This document shows positions 18,321 through 26,689 of a stretch of DNA of 64,000 bases, piece after piece. The notes below the pieces were generated by a model, which was not told where the DNA came from, did no database searches, and was given only the letters and a program-made list of their open reading frames with translations. The translations under genes were made by a program, and so were the position numbers. The DNA is taken from NCBI GenBank assembly GCA_963974715.1, contig CAXBDK010000002.1, positions 310,001-374,000 on the forward strand, in the 5' to 3' direction. Source of the stretch: Sediminicola sp963974715. GTDB lineage: Bacteria > Bacteroidota > Bacteroidia > Flavobacteriales > Flavobacteriaceae. Each line of letters begins with the position of its first letter. The first letter of the stretch is position 1.

Positions 18321-20729
18321 ATGATTAAAAATCACTTTAAGATCGCCTGGCGGAACCTGTCAAATGACAAGGTGTTCAGCTTTATCAAAATCGGGGGCTT
18401 TGCAATAGGGATTGCCGCCTGTCTCCTTATCGCACTCTTTATTCGGGACGAGCTAAGTTATGATAGGCATTACAAAAATACCGATCGGATCTATAGGGTC
18501 GTAATGCAAGGGGTCATGGATGGTGAGGTGTTAAAGAGCGTACATTTTCAATTGCCCTTTGCCGATGCCCTAAAATCCCATTTTCCGGAAATTCAAAAAG
18601 CCGGAAAAATGAACATGTCCGAACTTTTTGGCGCCGGAAGCAGATCGGTACGGCGTACAGGGGAAATTCAGAACAATGTTGAGGAGGGTTTTGTCTTTGC
18701 CGATCAGGAACTGTTCGATATCCTAGAAATTCCATTGGAAGCGGGAAGTGGCGACCGTGCCCTGACCAGCCCCCAGAGCATCGTTATTTCAAGGACCAAG
18801 GCCGACAGATATTTTCCCGATGGCAATGCCGTGGGAAAGACCGTAGTTCTGGACAATGATACGGACCGTCCCTATACCGTAACAGGGGTCATGCCCGATT
18901 TTCCGGAAAATTCCCATCTTAAATTTGATTTTCTACTGCCCATTGAGGATACGAATATGAGCTGGACCAATAACAATTATTTTACCTATATACTGCTCGA
19001 TAAAAACACGGACATCGATCAACTGCAAAAGAAGATGTACTCCATAGCGGAGAACTATATTATACCGGCCCAGATGGAACAGGGCCGGGCACCCGATTTT
19101 ATCGAGGTCTTAAAAACTATTGAATACAAGCTGCAGCCCATATCCGATATCCACCTACGATCCGACCTAAAAATGGGCGACGGATTGGAGCATGGGGATA
19201 TCCGGTTTGTATGGCTCTTTGGGGCCGTAGCCGTTTTTATTTTAATATTGGCCTGTATCAACTTCATCAATCTTTCCACGGCAAAATCCGCCAACAGGGC
19301 CAAAGAAGTGGGCCTTCGGAAGACCGTTGGTGCCTTTAAATCCGATCTGGTGGCACAATTTCTGACCGAATCGGTGCTCTTTAGCCTTATTTCTTTTATT
19401 CTGGGGACCTTGCTTGCTTGGGCGCTGCTCCCAACGTTTAATTCCATTGCGGGCAAGGCCATCGGCATGCCCTGGTCGGCGTTTTGGTTTTTCCCGATCC
19501 TATTGGCCTCCGCACTCCTGATCGGGATCATTGCCGGCCTATACCCTGCATTTTACCTCTCCGCCTTCCGTCCTGTGAATGTGTTAAAGGGAAGGCTGGT
19601 TATCGGGAACAAAAGCGGGAACCTGCGCAGCGGCCTGGTGGTCTTTCAATTTGCTACTTCCGTTATCCTCATTATTGGCACCTTGGTCATCTACCAACAG
19701 ATGGAGTATATCCTACAAAAGGAATTGGGGTACAACAAAGAGCAGGTATTGGTAATGGAAGGGGCTACCATCTTGGGGGGCAAAACGGAAAATTTTAAGG
19801 AACGGTTGCGAAAAGTGCCAGGGGTCAAACATGTGACCGACAGTGATTATCTTCCCGTGGAAGGAAAAAAGCGGAACGGGAATACCTTTAAGATAAACAA
19901 TGAGGACCACCGTTCCATAGCCTCTCAGATTTGGAGGGTGGATTATGATTATATAAAGACCATGGGCATGCATGTGCAACAAGGGCGCGATTTTTCGAGG
20001 GAATTCGCTTCCGACTCCGTTAATTCTATGATAATCAATACAAAAATGGCCAAGGAAATGGGATTGGAAAACCCGTTGGGGACCCATCTGAACAATGGCC
20101 GGGATTGGGTGATCGTGGGGGTTGTGGACGATTTTCATTTTAAGTCCCTAAAGGAGGAAATTACGCCACTGGCCCTGGTGATCGGTAATGACTCGGGCAC
20201 TATTTCCATAAAAATCGACGCCGCCAATACAATTGGTACCGTCAATGCCATTGCGGACCTATGGGACCAGAACGTACCTACCATGGCCTTCAATTACAGG
20301 TTTCTGGACCAGGATTTTGTACAGATGCATGCAGGGGTGCAGCGTATGGGGAAAATTTTTAACAGCTTTGCCCTGTTTGCCATTTTGGTGGCCTGTTTGG
20401 GCCTGTTCGCACTCTCCGCATTTATGGTGGAACAGCGGAAGAAGGAAATCAGTATTCGTTTGGTGCTGGGGGCACCCTTTAAAAGCATTTATCGCTTACT
20501 GACCTTGGACTATATAAGACTGATACTGTTGGCCATCCTGATAGCCGTTCCGATAGGATGGTACGTCATGGGCCGTTGGTTGGAGGATTTCGCCTATCGC
20601 ATTACTATCGGTTGGGAAATATTCGTCATTGCCGGTAGTATGGCCCTGTTCATCGCCCTACTGACCATCAGTTACCAGTCCATTGCAGCCGCATTGATCG
20701 CACCCTTAAAAAGTTTAAGGTCGGAATGA
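18321..20729 (+). CDS. FtsX/MacB-type ABC transporter permease (array member 9)
   Basis: An 802-residue array permease starting MIKNHFKIAWRNLSNDK. It has LQPISDIHLRSD, NRAKEVGLRKTVGAF and IVGVVDDFHFKSL. The second cytoplasmic signature is aberrant, QRKKEISIRLVLGAP, where the G-I/V-R-K core of other members has become SIRL. The tail is APLKSLRSE, with A replacing the N of the usual NPxKSLR. It is followed directly by a 3' relic of another permease, so its own 3' end may be the product of a deletion or recombination. Confidence 0.88.
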   Translation: MIKNHFKIAWRNLSNDKVFSFIKIGGFAIGIAACLLIALFIRDELSYDRHYKNTDRIYRVVMQGVMDGEVLKSVHFQLPFADALKSHFPEIQKAGKMNMSELFGAGSRSVRRTGEIQNNVEEGFVFADQELFDILEIPLEAGSGDRALTSPQSIVISRTKADRYFPDGNAVGKTVVLDNDTDRPYTVTGVMPDFPENSHLKFDFLLPIEDTNMSWTNNNYFTYILLDKNTDIDQLQKKMYSIAENYIIPAQMEQGRAPDFIEVLKTIEYKLQPISDIHLRSDLKMGDGLEHGDIRFVWLFGAVAVFILILACINFINLSTAKSANRAKEVGLRKTVGAFKSDLVAQFLTESVLFSLISFILGTLLAWALLPTFNSIAGKAIGMPWSAFWFFPILLASALLIGIIAGLYPAFYLSAFRPVNVLKGRLVIGNKSGNLRSGLVVFQFATSVILIIGTLVIYQQMEYILQKELGYNKEQVLVMEGATILGGKTENFKERLRKVPGVKHVTDSDYLPVEGKKRNGNTFKINNEDHRSIASQIWRVDYDYIKTMGMHVQQGRDFSREFASDSVNSMIINTKMAKEMGLENPLGTHLNNGRDWVIVGVVDDFHFKSLKEEITPLALVIGNDSGTISIKIDAANTIGTVNAIADLWDQNVPTMAFNYRFLDQDFVQMHAGVQRMGKIFNSFALFAILVACLGLFALSAFMVEQRKKEISIRLVLGAPFKSIYRLLTLDYIRLILLAILIAVPIGWYVMGRWLEDFAYRITIGWEIFVIAGSMALFIALLTISYQSIAAALIAPLKSLRSE

Positions 20730-20743
20730 TCGACTGGTTCAAT

Positions 20744-20818
20744 GCGCTCTTAACGGTGAGTTGGCAGAGTTTTAAGGCGGCTACCAACAATCCAGTGGAT
20801 GCTTTAAGGGATGAATAG
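20744..20818 (+). pseudogene. Relic 3' end of a deleted permease gene
   Basis: Right after the stop of the previous permease the DNA reads, in one frame, ALLTVSWQSFKAATNNPVD followed by ALRDE and a TAG stop. This is nearly the same as the C-terminal tail coded at the end of the next permease (ALLTVSWQSYRAATNNPVD then ALRDE, at 23179 backward). There is no start or upstream coding part, so it is the surviving tail of a lost paralogue of the NPVDALRDE subtype. Confidence 0.8.
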
Positions 20819-20872
20819 CCGTTTTTTTAATGGAAGAACGTAAACAAAACAAAATTAAACAGATAGACTAAA

Positions 20873-23068
20873 ATGCTTTTAAAAACATTTCTAAGGCACC
20901 TACTAAATAACAAGCTGTATACTGTCATAACGGTTTTAGGTTTTGCTATATCACTTACTTTTATATTGCTTTTAAGTGTATATATCCGAAATGAGCTTTC
21001 TGTAGACGATTTTCAGGTAAATAAGGAAAGAATATATCGATTGGAGAATGAAACAGTCGACTTTTCTCCTCCTATTGCGGAAGACTTAAAAGAAAGCATT
21101 CCCGAAATAGCGGATTTTACAAGGGTCTATGACGCATCAGGAAGAATATCCACAGCTAATGGGCAGAAGGTTAAGTTCGATTATTTGGGCGTGGACGCTT
21201 CGTTTTTTGAAATCTTTTCATTTCCCCTTGTAGAAGGAAAGACCAATGATGTACTACAAACCGCTAATGGCATTGTACTATCCAAAGCAATGGCTCTTAA
21301 ACTATTTGGATCTCTGGATGTTATTGGCCAGCGCATTTTCGTTGATACGGAGCATGATTTTATGGTTACCGGAGTAATGGATGATTTTCGTGAGGATACG
21401 CACTTTGCCAAACAGGATGCACTGGTAAACCTAAAGGCTTTTAAAAAGCTATGGGGTTTTGAAAATATTATGGAAGAATATGGTTGGTGCTCAGTAAGTA
21501 TTTACTTTTTGGCAAAACTGAATTCAGATTTACCGGCAAAAGCCCCAGAAATACTTAGGGGTTTCAAAAAAGATTTTTGGCTATATACCGAAGGGTGGGC
21601 CAAAACAGTGGAATTTACATCTTTAAAGGATGTTTATTTTAGTTCAAAAGAAGGAAGCGGCACAAAGAGTTCCAGTAAAACACTGCTTATTGTCTTTTCC
21701 GCAATTGTCCTGCTCATATTGTTGCTTGCGGTAGGCAATTATATCAATCTTACCATAGCCCAAGCAACATTCAGGGCAAAAGAGGTAGCCATTAAAAAAC
21801 TACTGGGAAGCTCCAAAAGACATTTGATAATTCAGTTTATAAGGGAATCTGTTTTCGTATGTTTTTTAGCTGTGATTTTGTCGATAATCTTGGCTAAACT
21901 AGTAGAGCCTTATTTTGATTCGCTGTTGGATACGCGATTAAACCTAAATGATGGGGTGAGCCTTAAAAATATATTGATTTTGACAGGGATATTCGGTTTG
22001 GTCGGTTTTTTATCAGGCCTTGTCCCAGCTTTGAAAATTTCTGGATTTAAACCTATTGAAATTGTAAAGGGCACTTTTAGGGCCCAGGCCAAAAGCATTT
22101 ACGGAAAAGTTTTTATAACCTTTCAGTACACTGTAACAATAGCCTTATTGGCCTGTAGTTGGATCATCCTAAAACAGACGAATTTTTTGCGCAACCAAGA
22201 CCTTGGTTTTGAAAAGGACAATATCATCCATATGGACTATTTGAGTTCAACCGATAAAAAAAGTACTATAAAAAATGCCCTTTTACAGATTCCTGGAGTA
22301 GAGGATGTCTCTATAACTTGGCAAAGTCCGTTGAGCGGAGGTAGTAACCAGACTTTTGATAATAATGGCAAATCCTTGAGCTTTCAGGAATTTGCGGTGG
22401 ATTCCTCTTTTTTTAAGGTTTTTGATATTAAAGTGAAATTCACTGGAGCGGCTTACTCCAACAAGGGAATGTACCTGAATGAGACGGCAATTCGGCAATT
22501 AGGACTTACAAACGAAGCTATTTCCTTTAAAATGTGGGAAGATGAGATACCCATCCTCGGTATTGTCAACGATTTTAATTTTAAGGAACTCAGGGATAGG
22601 GTAGGGCCCTTGATGATTCGTCAACAGTCAGCAAATTTTCAGGCAGGCGATATTTTCTTGAAAGTGAATGGCAAGGATATTTATGGAACGGCGGATAAAA
22701 TCAAGGCAAAGTATGCCGATTTGATCGACAATGCAGAATTTGATGTAGAGTTTGTGGACACCACCATTGATAAATGGTATGAAAGAGACGAACGTACAGG
22801 AAAAATTATTAGCTATTTCACCCTATTATCATTCATTATTTCTGCGATGGGTATTTTGGGGATGTCCACATTTTATATGCAACAGCGTACAAAAGAGATT
22901 GGCATCCGCAAGGTCAATGGTGCCAAAATTGGGCAGATACTGGCCCTTTTGAACAAGGATTTTGTAAAGTGGGTGGGCTTGGCTTTTATCATTGCGGTTC
23001 CTGTTTCTTGGTATGCGATGAGCAGATGGTTGGAGGGGTTTGCCTATAGGACCCAAATGAGTTGGTGA
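20873..23068 (+). CDS. FtsX/MacB-type ABC permease, divergent, frameshifted at its 3' end
   Basis: This permease starts MLLKTFLRHLLNNKLYTV and reads for 731 residues before an early TGA at 23066. It belongs to a distinct subtype: signatures FRAKEVAIKKLLGSS and QRTKEIGIRKVNGAK, short first extracytoplasmic domain, and a DNA stretch richer in A and T than the neighbours. Restoring one G near 23067 (TGG instead of TG) lets the frame run on through the last membrane segment to NPVDALRDE and a TAA ending at 23178, giving 768 residues. As read, the product lacks TM8. Either a real frameshift mutation or a sequencing error in a run of G. Confidence 0.85.
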   Translation: MLLKTFLRHLLNNKLYTVITVLGFAISLTFILLLSVYIRNELSVDDFQVNKERIYRLENETVDFSPPIAEDLKESIPEIADFTRVYDASGRISTANGQKVKFDYLGVDASFFEIFSFPLVEGKTNDVLQTANGIVLSKAMALKLFGSLDVIGQRIFVDTEHDFMVTGVMDDFREDTHFAKQDALVNLKAFKKLWGFENIMEEYGWCSVSIYFLAKLNSDLPAKAPEILRGFKKDFWLYTEGWAKTVEFTSLKDVYFSSKEGSGTKSSSKTLLIVFSAIVLLILLLAVGNYINLTIAQATFRAKEVAIKKLLGSSKRHLIIQFIRESVFVCFLAVILSIILAKLVEPYFDSLLDTRLNLNDGVSLKNILILTGIFGLVGFLSGLVPALKISGFKPIEIVKGTFRAQAKSIYGKVFITFQYTVTIALLACSWIILKQTNFLRNQDLGFEKDNIIHMDYLSSTDKKSTIKNALLQIPGVEDVSITWQSPLSGGSNQTFDNNGKSLSFQEFAVDSSFFKVFDIKVKFTGAAYSNKGMYLNETAIRQLGLTNEAISFKMWEDEIPILGIVNDFNFKELRDRVGPLMIRQQSANFQAGDIFLKVNGKDIYGTADKIKAKYADLIDNAEFDVEFVDTTIDKWYERDERTGKIISYFTLLSFIISAMGILGMSTFYMQQRTKEIGIRKVNGAKIGQILALLNKDFVKWVGLAFIIAVPVSWYAMSRWLEGFAYRTQMSW

Positions 23069-23178
23069 TCTTTGCCTTGGCAGGATGCACTACTTTGATA
23101 ATTGCTCTGCTAACGGTAAGCTGGCAGAGCTATAGGGCGGCCACAAACAATCCGGTGGATGCCTTAAGGGATGAATAA
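23069..23178 (+). pseudogene. Out-of-frame 3' portion of the preceding permease
   Basis: In the frame shifted by one base, this stretch codes the missing last membrane segment (FALAGCTTLIIALLTVSWQS) and the tail NPVDALRDE, ending in TAA at 23176-23178. The hydrophobic segment and tail match the ends of the other array permeases, so this is the 3' end of the gene at 20873 separated by a one-base deletion. Confidence 0.85.
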
Positions 23179-23204
23179 ATAAATTTAGTATAATACCTAC
23201 TATC

Positions 23205-25613
23205 ATGATCAAAAACTATTTTAGGACCGCTTGGAGAAACCTTGTAAAGAACAGGACGTTTACGCTTCTCAATATTTTGGGGCTTTCCGTTGCCTTTGGG
23301 GTCTCCATTCTCTTGGGAATGGCCGCCTATTACGATCTTTCCTATGATCGATTTCACGACAAAAAAGAGTCCCTTTTTCAGGTGTACAAAGTTCAACAGA
23401 CCCCCAATGGCAGCGAGTCGGGCACCAGTAGTCCGGTGCCCTTGGCAGAGGCCTTGCGGGCAGAGGTGCCGGGAATTAAAAAAATATCAAGGCATTTAAG
23501 CGATGTACTGGTAGCGACCAAAGGGGAAAAGCAATTTTCCTTGGATGCGGTCTGGGTGGATCCCGATTTTTTTGATATGTTCTCCTTTCCCTTGCTCAAT
23601 GGGGACCAAGCGGTCCTTCGCCAGAACGAAGTGGTGATTACGGAAGGGACAGCCCGTAAGTTCTTTGGAAGGACAGATGTGGAGGGCGAAACAATGGATC
23701 TGCTCCTAAAGGGACGGTCCACTCCTTTTACGGTAAGTAGTGTGCTGCGATCCTTTCCGTCCAACAGTTCCCTCGAATTTGAAATGGCACTTTATTTTAC
23801 CGACTTTCCGGATTATCTTGCCCTAAGGGATAAATGGGACTCCCAGAACCACGAGGTGTACATAGAATTGGAAAAGCAGGTATCCGTGGCAAAATTTGAA
23901 AAAAGTACCCTTCCCTTTGTACAACAGCATTACAAAGGAACCATGGAAAGCTCCATTAGGGACGGGGCCCTTCCCAATGAAGATGGTACCTACTTCCATT
24001 TGGGCCTGCTTCCGGTCGAGGACGCTCATTTTGCCAATTATGGGGAAGGTCCCGTACGGGTGGTGCGTACCTATCCCTACCTCTTGTTGGGGATAGCGTT
24101 CCTTATCATGTTGATTGCATGTGTCAATTTTATAAATATGGGCATTGCAAATAGTGTAAAAAGGTTGCGGGAGATCGGTATGCGCAAGACCTTGGGCGCC
24201 CCTAAAAAACAACTGTTCTTTCAGCTGTGGAGCGAAAGTCTTTTGGTGTTTTTTATGTCCCTTTGTTTGGGCACCCTTTTGGGATACCTGCTTTTGGAAC
24301 CCTTTCAGGACACCTTTCGGACCGCTGCTTCCTTTAAGGACCTGGGCCATGCGCAAGTGCTGTTCGGGGCGGCCATCACAGTGGTGCTCATTTCCTTTAT
24401 TGCGGGCGGATACCCTGCCATTATCATGAGCAGATTGGATACGTTACAGGCCCTAAAGGGCAAGTTGGAGGTAGCCAAGGGCAATAGGCTTCGCAATGCA
24501 CTTATCGTTGTTCAGTTCTGTATCGCAATAGCGCTCATAAGCAGCACCTTGGTGTTGCAGCAACAACTGCGGTTCATGGCCAATAAGGACCTAGGGTATA
24601 ACAAGGAGCAGGTAATAGCGTTTCCGATAAACGGCAAAAGGGATTCCAGACAGGCCGTTCAATTATTAAGGGAGGAACTGGCCGGAAATCCGGACATCAT
24701 CAGCGTTACCGGTGCCGACAATATCCTCGGCAGGGGAACGGATGGCAGTGCCTATACCAGTGTGCTTGGGTTCGATTACAAAGGGCATTCCGTAAAGACC
24801 AATATGTTGGTGGTAGATTATGACTATGTGGAAACATTGGACCTACAGATGGTTTCTGGAAGGTCTTTTGATAGGCGGTATGCCACGGATAGTCTTGGTG
24901 TCATTATCAACGAGACCATGGCCAAAAGCTTGGACGAGGCCGACCCTAGCAGTGCCACGTTAATGTTGGACGAAGGAGTTCCCTATAGGGTTCTTGGGGT
25001 GGTAAGGGATTACAATTTCCAGAAATTGGATAGGGCCATTGGCCCGCTGACCCTTTTTATGAAGTCCGATTGGGATCTTTATTACGCCTATGTAAAAGTG
25101 GCCCCGGGAACCTTGGCCGACAGTTACGATCGTATTAAGGACACTTGGGCCGCTATTGAGCCCAATGCGGAATTTATGGGTTCATTTTTGGATGAGAACG
25201 TAGACCGTACCTTCCAAGAGGAAAAGCGCATGGCCACCATGATCGGTGCCGGGGCCCTCATCGCGATCGTCCTGAGCTGTGTCGGACTTTTTGCAATGTC
25301 CCTTCTTATGGTGTCGCAACGACAAAAGGAAATAGGGATCCGTAAAATAGTGGGCGCCAGTATCGGATCCATTACCTTTATGCTTGCCAAGGACTTTTTA
25401 AAACTGGTGGCGATCTCCTTTGTTATCGCCTCCCCTTTGGCATGGTGGTTCCTGAGCGATTGGTTGGAAGGATATACCTACAGGATAGAACTGGGACTGT
25501 GGTTCTTTTTTGCCGCCGGGTTTCTGGCCGCGGTCATAGCAATGGTTTCCATTGCCTCACGGACCATCAGGGCGGCTCTACAAAATCCGACCAAAAGTTT
25601 AAGAACGGAGTGA
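23205..25613 (+). CDS. FtsX/MacB-type ABC transporter permease (array member 11)
   Basis: An 802-residue array permease, the last before the ATPase gene, starting MIKNYFRTAWRNLVKNR. Signatures: LLPVEDAHFANY before TM2, KRLREIGMRKTLGAP, VLGVVRDYNFQKL, QRQKEIGIRKIVGAS, and tail NPTKSLRTE. The DNA is again GC-richer, like members 2-4, in contrast to the frameshifted member just upstream. The gap to the ATPase start is 75 bp. Confidence 0.9.
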   Translation: MIKNYFRTAWRNLVKNRTFTLLNILGLSVAFGVSILLGMAAYYDLSYDRFHDKKESLFQVYKVQQTPNGSESGTSSPVPLAEALRAEVPGIKKISRHLSDVLVATKGEKQFSLDAVWVDPDFFDMFSFPLLNGDQAVLRQNEVVITEGTARKFFGRTDVEGETMDLLLKGRSTPFTVSSVLRSFPSNSSLEFEMALYFTDFPDYLALRDKWDSQNHEVYIELEKQVSVAKFEKSTLPFVQQHYKGTMESSIRDGALPNEDGTYFHLGLLPVEDAHFANYGEGPVRVVRTYPYLLLGIAFLIMLIACVNFINMGIANSVKRLREIGMRKTLGAPKKQLFFQLWSESLLVFFMSLCLGTLLGYLLLEPFQDTFRTAASFKDLGHAQVLFGAAITVVLISFIAGGYPAIIMSRLDTLQALKGKLEVAKGNRLRNALIVVQFCIAIALISSTLVLQQQLRFMANKDLGYNKEQVIAFPINGKRDSRQAVQLLREELAGNPDIISVTGADNILGRGTDGSAYTSVLGFDYKGHSVKTNMLVVDYDYVETLDLQMVSGRSFDRRYATDSLGVIINETMAKSLDEADPSSATLMLDEGVPYRVLGVVRDYNFQKLDRAIGPLTLFMKSDWDLYYAYVKVAPGTLADSYDRIKDTWAAIEPNAEFMGSFLDENVDRTFQEEKRMATMIGAGALIAIVLSCVGLFAMSLLMVSQRQKEIGIRKIVGASIGSITFMLAKDFLKLVAISFVIASPLAWWFLSDWLEGYTYRIELGLWFFFAAGFLAAVIAMVSIASRTIRAALQNPTKSLRTE

Positions 25614-25688
25614 AAGGGCCTGTGGGGGATGGGAAAATGGCCGCCCATCGTATTGATCGATTTTTATGAACCAAAATACAGATTACAC

Positions 25689-26357
25689 ATGTTACTGCAA
25701 CTCAACAATATTTTTAAATGGGTAAATTCTGGAGGGCAGCGTGTCTTCCTGTTAAAGGATATAAATTTGGAAGTTACCGAAGGTGAGTTCATTTCCATCA
25801 TGGGCCCTTCCGGCTCCGGAAAATCCACCCTGCTCAATGTGATCGGGATGCTGGACACTTTTGACGAAGGCGAATACCAGTTTCTGGACAAGTCGGTGCA
25901 TACCCTAAAGGAGAAGCACAGGTCCAACCTTTACAAGGAATACATAGGGTTTGTTTTCCAGTCCTACCACTTGTTGGACGAACTTACGGTAAAGGAGAAT
26001 CTGGAAATGCCGTTGTTATATAAAAAATACAGTTCCTCGGAGCGGAAGGCAATGGTGGCCGATATGTTGGATCGGTTCAATATCGTGGGCAAAAAAGATC
26101 TGTTCCCCGCCCAACTAAGTGGGGGACAGCAACAGTTGGTAGGGGTGGCCAGGGCCCTTATAGGCAATCCAAAACTCTTGCTGGCGGACGAGCCCACAGG
26201 GAACCTGAATTCAAAGCAGAGCGAAGAGATCATGGACCTTTTTAAGCAATTGAACAAAGAAGGGGTGACCATACTCCAAGTGACCCATTCCGAAAAAAAT
26301 GCGGCCTATGGCACTAAAATAGTCAATCTTCTGGATGGAAGAAAAGTGGATGGGTAG
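25689..26357 (+). CDS. ABC transporter ATP-binding protein, LolD/MacB type
   Basis: A 222-residue cytoplasmic ATPase that closes the permease array. Walker A is GPSGSGKSTLLN, Q-loop VFQSYHLLDE, signature LSGGQQQLVGVARAL, Walker B LLLADEPTGN, H-loop VTHSE. Two positions differ from the usual MacB/LolD form: L replaces the R that normally follows LSGGQQQ, and the D-loop reads GNLNSKQ rather than GALD. I believe related Bacteroidota ATPases share such changes, but this was not checked. The ATG at 25689 (MLLQLNNIFKWV) fits the family start; the frame is open upstream without family sequence. It is the only ATPase gene seen for about eleven permeases. Confidence 0.92.
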   Translation: MLLQLNNIFKWVNSGGQRVFLLKDINLEVTEGEFISIMGPSGSGKSTLLNVIGMLDTFDEGEYQFLDKSVHTLKEKHRSNLYKEYIGFVFQSYHLLDELTVKENLEMPLLYKKYSSSERKAMVADMLDRFNIVGKKDLFPAQLSGGQQQLVGVARALIGNPKLLLADEPTGNLNSKQSEEIMDLFKQLNKEGVTILQVTHSEKNAAYGTKIVNLLDGRKVDG

Positions 26358-26669
26358 TCACCGGCGACTTTGGCCTTCGTCTTTGTCAAGTTATTTTCCT
26401 CGCTCGGTACGAGACAAGCGCTAGGGGAGACTATTTTCACTTCAATCAAAAAGTTTAAATCACTTCGTTCTTTATAATCCTGACTTGCCTACATGCATCT
26501 AAAAAAATGGGTGTTTTTCAAAGAAAAGTACTACATTTAGATTTCCCCCTGATTTTTTTGGAATAAAAATACTGCGCTTAAATAAAAATAGAGGCCATAT
26601 AAGTGTATTAGTGGCGGTTATTTGGGTGTGGCGCACAAGCTGAAAAGAAATTATGTTCTGAATTAATTT
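26358..26669. other. Gene-free gap after the permease array
   Basis: About 310 bp with no convincing ORF. It starts at the GC content of the array and turns strongly AT-rich toward the next gene, marking a compositional boundary. A short imperfect stem (AGTC ... GACT) just after the ATPase stop is too weak to call a terminator. I see no insertion-sequence ends or target-site duplication. Confidence 0.5.
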
Positions 26670-26677
26670 TACCTTTG
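26670..26677 (+). promoter_or_regulatory. Candidate -7 promoter box for the HTH-ImmA gene
   Basis: TACCTTTG fits the Bacteroidota -7 consensus TAnnTTTG. It ends 12 bases before the ATG at 26690, so the leader would be only a few bases long. No good TTG -33 element at the expected spacing is seen. Confidence 0.5.
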
Positions 26678-26689
26678 TGGAAAAAAATA

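Noticed and set aside
26398..26415. CTCGGTACGAG inverted repeat after the permease array
   Set aside because: Four pairs only and no T run; not enough for a terminator or operator call.
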